This document shows, piece by piece, positions 4,928-7,408 of a DNA stretch of 7,408 bases. Each line of letters starts with the position of its first letter. The first letter of the stretch is position 1. The DNA is from an uncultured Oscillospiraceae bacterium (GTDB lineage: Bacteria > Bacillota > Clostridia > Oscillospirales > Ruminococcaceae). Both the position numbers and the translations under genes were made by a program. Under the pieces are notes generated by a model. It was not told the origin of the DNA. It saw only the letters and a program-made list of their open reading frames with translations, and did not search any database. Location: the NCBI GenBank assembly GCA_910587135.1, contig CAJULF010000089.1:1-7408 (forward strand), written 5' to 3'.

Positions 4928-6232
4928 CTATTTTTTACTGTTCGGAAGAACGAGCCGCAGCTTGAACCATTCATCGGTAATATCATAATCGAGAACGGCA
5001 TTGTTTTTCCGGGCAAAGGCGGAAATGCTCCTTGTGCCTATTCCGTGACCGCTCTCCTTTGAAACGGGAAGTCCGTCCTCATCAAAAGATACCGTTCCCT
5101 CATAGTTGTTGGCGATCTCCACGATGTACTGCTTGTTTTCGGTGGTTCTGATACGCAGCTTTTTTTGTTTACCAACGACCTTCGCGCAGGCGTTCACGGC
5201 GTTATCGAGGGCGTTTGCGACTGCGGCGGTGAAGTCTATAATGTCAATATCGATATTTTCGGGCATTGAGAAATGCACCTCCGTCACTATTCCCTTGCTT
5301 TCCGCGCATTCGATGTAATACGCTAAAATTGCATTTGCGGTGGAGTTTGAGCAATAGGAAACCTTTTTGGCATCGTCAAGCTTCTGACCTATCGAGCCGA
5401 GGTACTCCAGCGCGCCCGAAATATCTCCCGCCGTAAGCATATCTGATACAACGATATAATCATACCGCATATTATGTCTTAATATTTTGATCTGCTCCTC
5501 GGTCGAATTTATGGCTTCGAGCTGCTTTTGAAATGATTCGCTCTGAGACAAAAGTATACCGTTTGTGTATTCGGAAAGCTGCAAATTATACTGACTTGAA
5601 AGGCTGTGAAAAATTATCACATAGACCAGCAGCATTACCGCCGTGACAGCGTAAATGTATAACGTTGCCACCGGCGATCTCGTATAATGCTCGGGATAAG
5701 TTCCTATCAGAAAAAGCAGGATCGTAAAGCCTATCGGCACAAAGGTGAGCGTCCGCCAGCTTTTGTCGGGAAGATAATCCAACAGCATAAATTTCCTTCT
5801 CAAAAGCTTATATTCGGCGAAAATACACAAGGCATAGCTGCCGAGCCTTATCAGCAGATCCACTATTTTTCCTCCGCTTAAAACAGTAACGGCGATAGTT
5901 TGTGAAACGGCAAGCATCACGGATATGCTCAGCTGCATGGTATAATTGAATATCGCCTGCCATGGCGAAAAGTTAGATATAAAATAAAGGATAAGCATGG
6001 CGGGAACGGACAGCGCGGGAATGCAGAGCCGCAACGTAACAACTAAACCGAAAATCTTCATTGCGGTAAACGTGTAAAAGCATACCCACAGCAGGTACGA
6101 TGCAAGGAGAATAACGATTGTTTTTACTTTGCATTGTATTTTCATGCATGAGGACATCATGGCAAGCGTTCCGACCACAACGACAAATGCTTTTACCATA
6201 TAATAAGCGATATCGTTTTCAAAGGTTATCAA
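4928..6232 (-). CDS. AgrC-like membrane sensor histidine kinase (GHKL domain)
   Basis: 434 residues. The N-terminal half (about 8-211) carries six or seven hydrophobic segments and little else, as in peptide-sensing kinases of the AgrC/ComD class. A coiled linker (about 215-245) leads to the phosphoacceptor helix with His253 in LRHNMRYDYI. The ATPase domain follows: N box AAVANALDNAVNAC (336-349, Asn340 and Asn344) and G box GHGIGTRSI (396-404). This H-R/N-D layout is the HPK10 type that partners with LytTR regulators. The start is TTG: GGAGG lies 8 nt upstream, inside the end of the regulator gene, while the first ATG (residue 12) has no ribosome-binding site. The reading frame overlaps the regulator by 14 nt, so the two are translationally coupled. 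It probably senses an extracellular peptide; the ligand gene is not in view. Confidence 0.92.
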   Translation of the reverse strand: MITFENDIAYYMVKAFVVVVGTLAMMSSCMKIQCKVKTIVILLASYLLWVCFYTFTAMKIFGLVVTLRLCIPALSVPAMLILYFISNFSPWQAIFNYTMQLSISVMLAVSQTIAVTVLSGGKIVDLLIRLGSYALCIFAEYKLLRRKFMLLDYLPDKSWRTLTFVPIGFTILLFLIGTYPEHYTRSPVATLYIYAVTAVMLLVYVIIFHSLSSQYNLQLSEYTNGILLSQSESFQKQLEAINSTEEQIKILRHNMRYDYIVVSDMLTAGDISGALEYLGSIGQKLDDAKKVSYCSNSTANAILAYYIECAESKGIVTEVHFSMPENIDIDIIDFTAAVANALDNAVNACAKVVGKQKKLRIRTTENKQYIVEIANNYEGTVSFDEDGLPVSKESGHGIGTRSISAFARKNNAVLDYDITDEWFKLRLVLPNSKK

Positions 6233-6956
6233 TGTACCCGCCTCCGTTCAGCTCGTGGTCTATATATTTTTTCCTTGCCTCGGCATATTTTCTCGTAACC
6301 GGCAGAACCGCTCCGTCGGACATGACAAAGCCCACGGCGTTTACGGTTCTGATATGTTCCATGTTGACAAGATAGCTGGCGGAACTCTTTATAAAAGAAC
6401 CGTTTTCGATATACTCCGATATCATACTGTCAAATGTTCCGCGGAAGTAAATGCTTTCAAGGGTATCACCTCCCGCAAGACGATATATCATGCGGTGGTT
6501 GTAGTATTCGATGTAAATAATATCCTCAGTGCAGACCGAGGTCGTTCCCTCGGCGCACTTTATAACAAAACGCCGTTTCGGCTTTCTTATACGTGAAAAG
6601 CAGTCCGCAAGCTCCGCTGTGAATTTTTCCTTTTCAACGGGCTTTATAAGGTAGGAAAACGCTTTTACCGAATAGGACTCCAAAGCGTAGTCCTTTGACG
6701 TGGTAAGGAAAATTATATACGCCCCGGGATTTTTCCGCCTGAGGGATTGTCCAAGCTCAATGCCGTTTATATCGGGCATGATTATGTCCAGTATGTAAAT
6801 ATCGGAGTCGGTTTCCTCTTGCTCGAGAAGCTCTCTGCCCGAGGAAAAGGCACTGATTTTTGCGGGTATGTTATTTGACCCGACATAGTCGTTTACCATA
6901 TCGCATATTTTTTCAAGCTCGGCGCTGTTGTCATCGCAGACGGAAATATGGTACAT
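6219..6956 (-). CDS. AgrA-like LytTR response regulator
   Basis: 245 residues from the chosen ATG at 6956. The longest frame starts with TTG at 6962, but that codon sits only about 2 nt from the GGGGGA ribosome-binding site, while the ATG two codons later has an 8-nt spacing. The receiver domain spans about 1-120: Asp8 and Asp9 (VCDDN), the phosphoacceptor Asp57 in YILDIIMPDINGIEL, Thr85/Thr86 in FLTTSKDYA and Lys105 in YLIKP. The LytTR DNA-binding domain covers about 129-233 (FVIKCAEGTTSV, DIIYIEYYNHRMIYR, FIKSSASYLVNMEHIRTV, VTRKYAEARKKY). It should be phosphorylated by the downstream kinase and bind paired direct repeats. A matching repeat pair lies 76-111 bp upstream of the start codon, pointing to autoregulation. 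Confidence 0.94.
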   Translation of the reverse strand: MYHISVCDDNSAELEKICDMVNDYVGSNNIPAKISAFSSGRELLEQEETDSDIYILDIIMPDINGIELGQSLRRKNPGAYIIFLTTSKDYALESYSVKAFSYLIKPVEKEKFTAELADCFSRIRKPKRRFVIKCAEGTTSVCTEDIIYIEYYNHRMIYRLAGGDTLESIYFRGTFDSMISEYIENGSFIKSSASYLVNMEHIRTVNAVGFVMSDGAVLPVTRKYAEARKKYIDHELNGGGYIDNL

Positions 6957-6992
6957 CGGCAAATCCCCCGTAAAAAAGCGGTTATTTATTAT

Positions 6993-7021
6993 ATTATACT
7001 ACATTTATCGGCATATTGCAA
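6993..7021 (-). promoter_or_regulatory. Promoter of the response regulator/kinase operon
   Basis: On the minus strand TTGCAA (complement of 7016-7021), a 17-bp spacer and TATAAT (complement of 6993-6998) form a good SigA promoter with a 4/6 -35. Predicted start near 6986, about 30 nt before the ATG. The direct repeats begin 12 bp upstream of this -35, allowing feedback activation. Confidence 0.75.
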
Positions 7022-7032
7022 GCAGGGCTTAT

Positions 7033-7067
7033 GTCAAATAAGTGATTTTTCCGTCAAATAAGTGATT
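7033..7067. promoter_or_regulatory. Two identical 15-bp direct repeats, probable LytTR binding sites
   Basis: GTCAAATAAGTGATT occurs at 7033-7047 and identically at 7053-7067, a 20-bp period that places both copies on the same face of the helix. LytTR regulators (AgrA, ComE) bind paired direct repeats with about two helical turns between centres, next to the -35 of the promoters they activate. Here the pair lies between two divergent promoters, upstream of a LytTR gene. The core TAAGTGATT is only a partial match to the AgrA consensus, as expected for a diverged regulator. Confidence 0.75.
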
Positions 7068-7071
7068 CGTG

Positions 7072-7100
7072 TTGAAAACTTGACATGGATTTGCTAAAAT
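7072..7100 (+). promoter_or_regulatory. Divergent outward promoter beside the LytTR repeats
   Basis: TTGAAA (7072-7077), a 17-bp spacer ending TTGC, and TAAAAT (7095-7100) with a TGn extended -10. The repeats end 4 bp before the -35, the classic position for activation by a LytTR regulator. Predicted start near 7107, reading toward the right edge. Another TTGACA lies at 7080-7085, but its spacing to the same -10 is only 9 bp. Confidence 0.7.
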
Positions 7101-7123
7101 ACTGAAGTAAGCAAAAGTAAAGC

Positions 7124-7131
7124 AAGGAGGG
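7124..7131 (+). promoter_or_regulatory. Strong Shine-Dalgarno sequence without a start codon
   Basis: AAGGAGGG is a near-perfect ribosome-binding site about 17 nt into the predicted outward transcript. No ATG, GTG or TTG lies 4-12 nt downstream; ATA at 7138 is at the right distance and would open an 11-codon frame. Either a start codon has been lost or the match to the ribosome is fortuitous. Confidence 0.45.
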
Positions 7132-7188
7132 CGGCAGATATACCAAAACGCGCTAATATATACCGGTTTGTAGGATAAGCTTATAATT

Positions 7189-7353
7189 ATGACGCAATGC
7201 AGGCGCATTATATTCCAAATATGCATATTGGGTGAACGGCAGATGCAGCACGGTTTTTGCTATGTATGCCAAGTTTTGCGCAATGTGGAGGTTTTGCTCT
7301 ATGGTAATTTGTTGTATTTTTTTGCAAAAATTCCAGAACAAAGCGCAGCGTAG
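7189..7353 (+). CDS. Short cysteine-containing ORF in the outward transcript, doubtful
   Basis: 54 residues beginning MTQCRRIIFQICILGERQMQ, with cysteines at 4, 12, 24 and 27 and a hydrophobic stretch at about 33-48 (VEVLLYGNLLYFFAKI). It lies about 80 nt into the predicted transcript from the LytTR-flanked promoter, where a signal peptide or bacteriocin-like gene would be expected. Only a weak ribosome-binding site (AGGA, about 13 nt away) precedes it. There is no double-glycine leader, AgrD-like pattern or other recognised feature. It may be chance. Apart from this ORF, 7107-7367 shows no other convincing gene on either strand. Confidence 0.2.
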   Translation: MTQCRRIIFQICILGERQMQHGFCYVCQVLRNVEVLLYGNLLYFFAKIPEQSAA

Positions 7354-7367
7354 TATGAACAGCGGAA

Positions 7368-7408
7368 ATTTTGAGATATTTCAAATAATCCGTTTTTGGT
7401 CAACCTTT
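7368..7408. repeat. Right copy of the imperfect repeat shared by both window ends
   Basis: This is the counterpart of positions 1-42 in the same orientation, sharing ATTTTGA, AAATAAT and the terminal GGTCAACCTTT. The window stops exactly at the end of the identical block, so whether similarity continues cannot be seen. It also contains TCAAATAA (7381-7388), the first eight shared bases of the LytTR-associated repeat core, which may be coincidence. Confidence 0.4.

Noticed and set aside
6118..6596. Plus-strand ORFs opposite the kinase/regulator junction
   Set aside because: They are antisense shadows of two well-identified genes, with no ribosome-binding sites or domains.
7153..7341. Minus-strand 62-residue ORF near the right edge
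   Set aside because: It depends on a TTG start without a ribosome-binding site and runs against the strong outward promoter. No family is recognisable.
1..7408. CRISPR array, tRNA, rRNA or riboswitch
   Set aside because: No regularly spaced repeat set with unique spacers, no cloverleaf with a T-loop GTTCRANNC box, and no recognisable riboswitch core was seen on either strand. The only close direct repeats are two-copy sites.

Overview
The window looks like chromosomal DNA from a low-to-mid-GC Firmicute, most likely a gut or rumen anaerobe of the Clostridia (Ruminococcus/Oscillospiraceae type). This rests on near-consensus SigA promoters (TTGACA-17-TATAAT), strong purine-rich Shine-Dalgarno sites, TTG starts, an AgrC/AgrA-like regulatory pair and the mix of anaerobic redox enzymes. 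The species cannot be fixed from the sequence alone.

Left part (1-4290): a LysR-type regulator (206-1102, minus) is divergent from a four-gene plus-strand operon: a 77-residue protein of unknown function, a YcjY-like alpha/beta hydrolase with a cysteine in the nucleophile position, a flavodoxin-fold FMN protein carrying an iron-sulfur-flavoprotein-like cysteine motif, and an iron-dependent YqhD/butanol-dehydrogenase-type alcohol dehydrogenase. The 131-bp divergent gap is very well formed. It holds two face-to-face perfect consensus promoters, a 23-bp palindrome of LysR type over the regulator's own -35, and a second palindrome filling the -35/-10 spacer of the operon promoter. The operon probably handles a reactive ester, quinone or aldehyde; the substrate is unknown.

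Middle (4287-4927): 640 bp without a convincing gene but rich in structure. Nearly matching 32-bp inverted repeats (30/32) bound a 506-bp MITE-like unit. A third, more diverged copy of the repeat lies just inside the left end. The unit contains a strong hairpin terminator and, near its right end, an extended -10 promoter pointing inward, which together would delimit an RNA of about 350 nt. Just outside the right end lies a possible tail of a decayed reading frame.

Right part (4928-7408): an AgrC-like GHKL sensor kinase and an AgrA-like LytTR response regulator on the minus strand, overlapping by 14 nt, with no agrB/agrD in view. Upstream of the regulator two identical 15-bp direct repeats (20-bp period) lie between divergent promoters, an arrangement like the agr P2/P3 region. 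The outward promoter drives transcription toward the right edge into about 300 bp that has a strong Shine-Dalgarno site but no start codon at the right distance. This could be a regulatory RNA, a peptide gene or a decayed gene. The two ends of the window also share an imperfect repeat of about 42 bp ending in GGTCAACCTTT.
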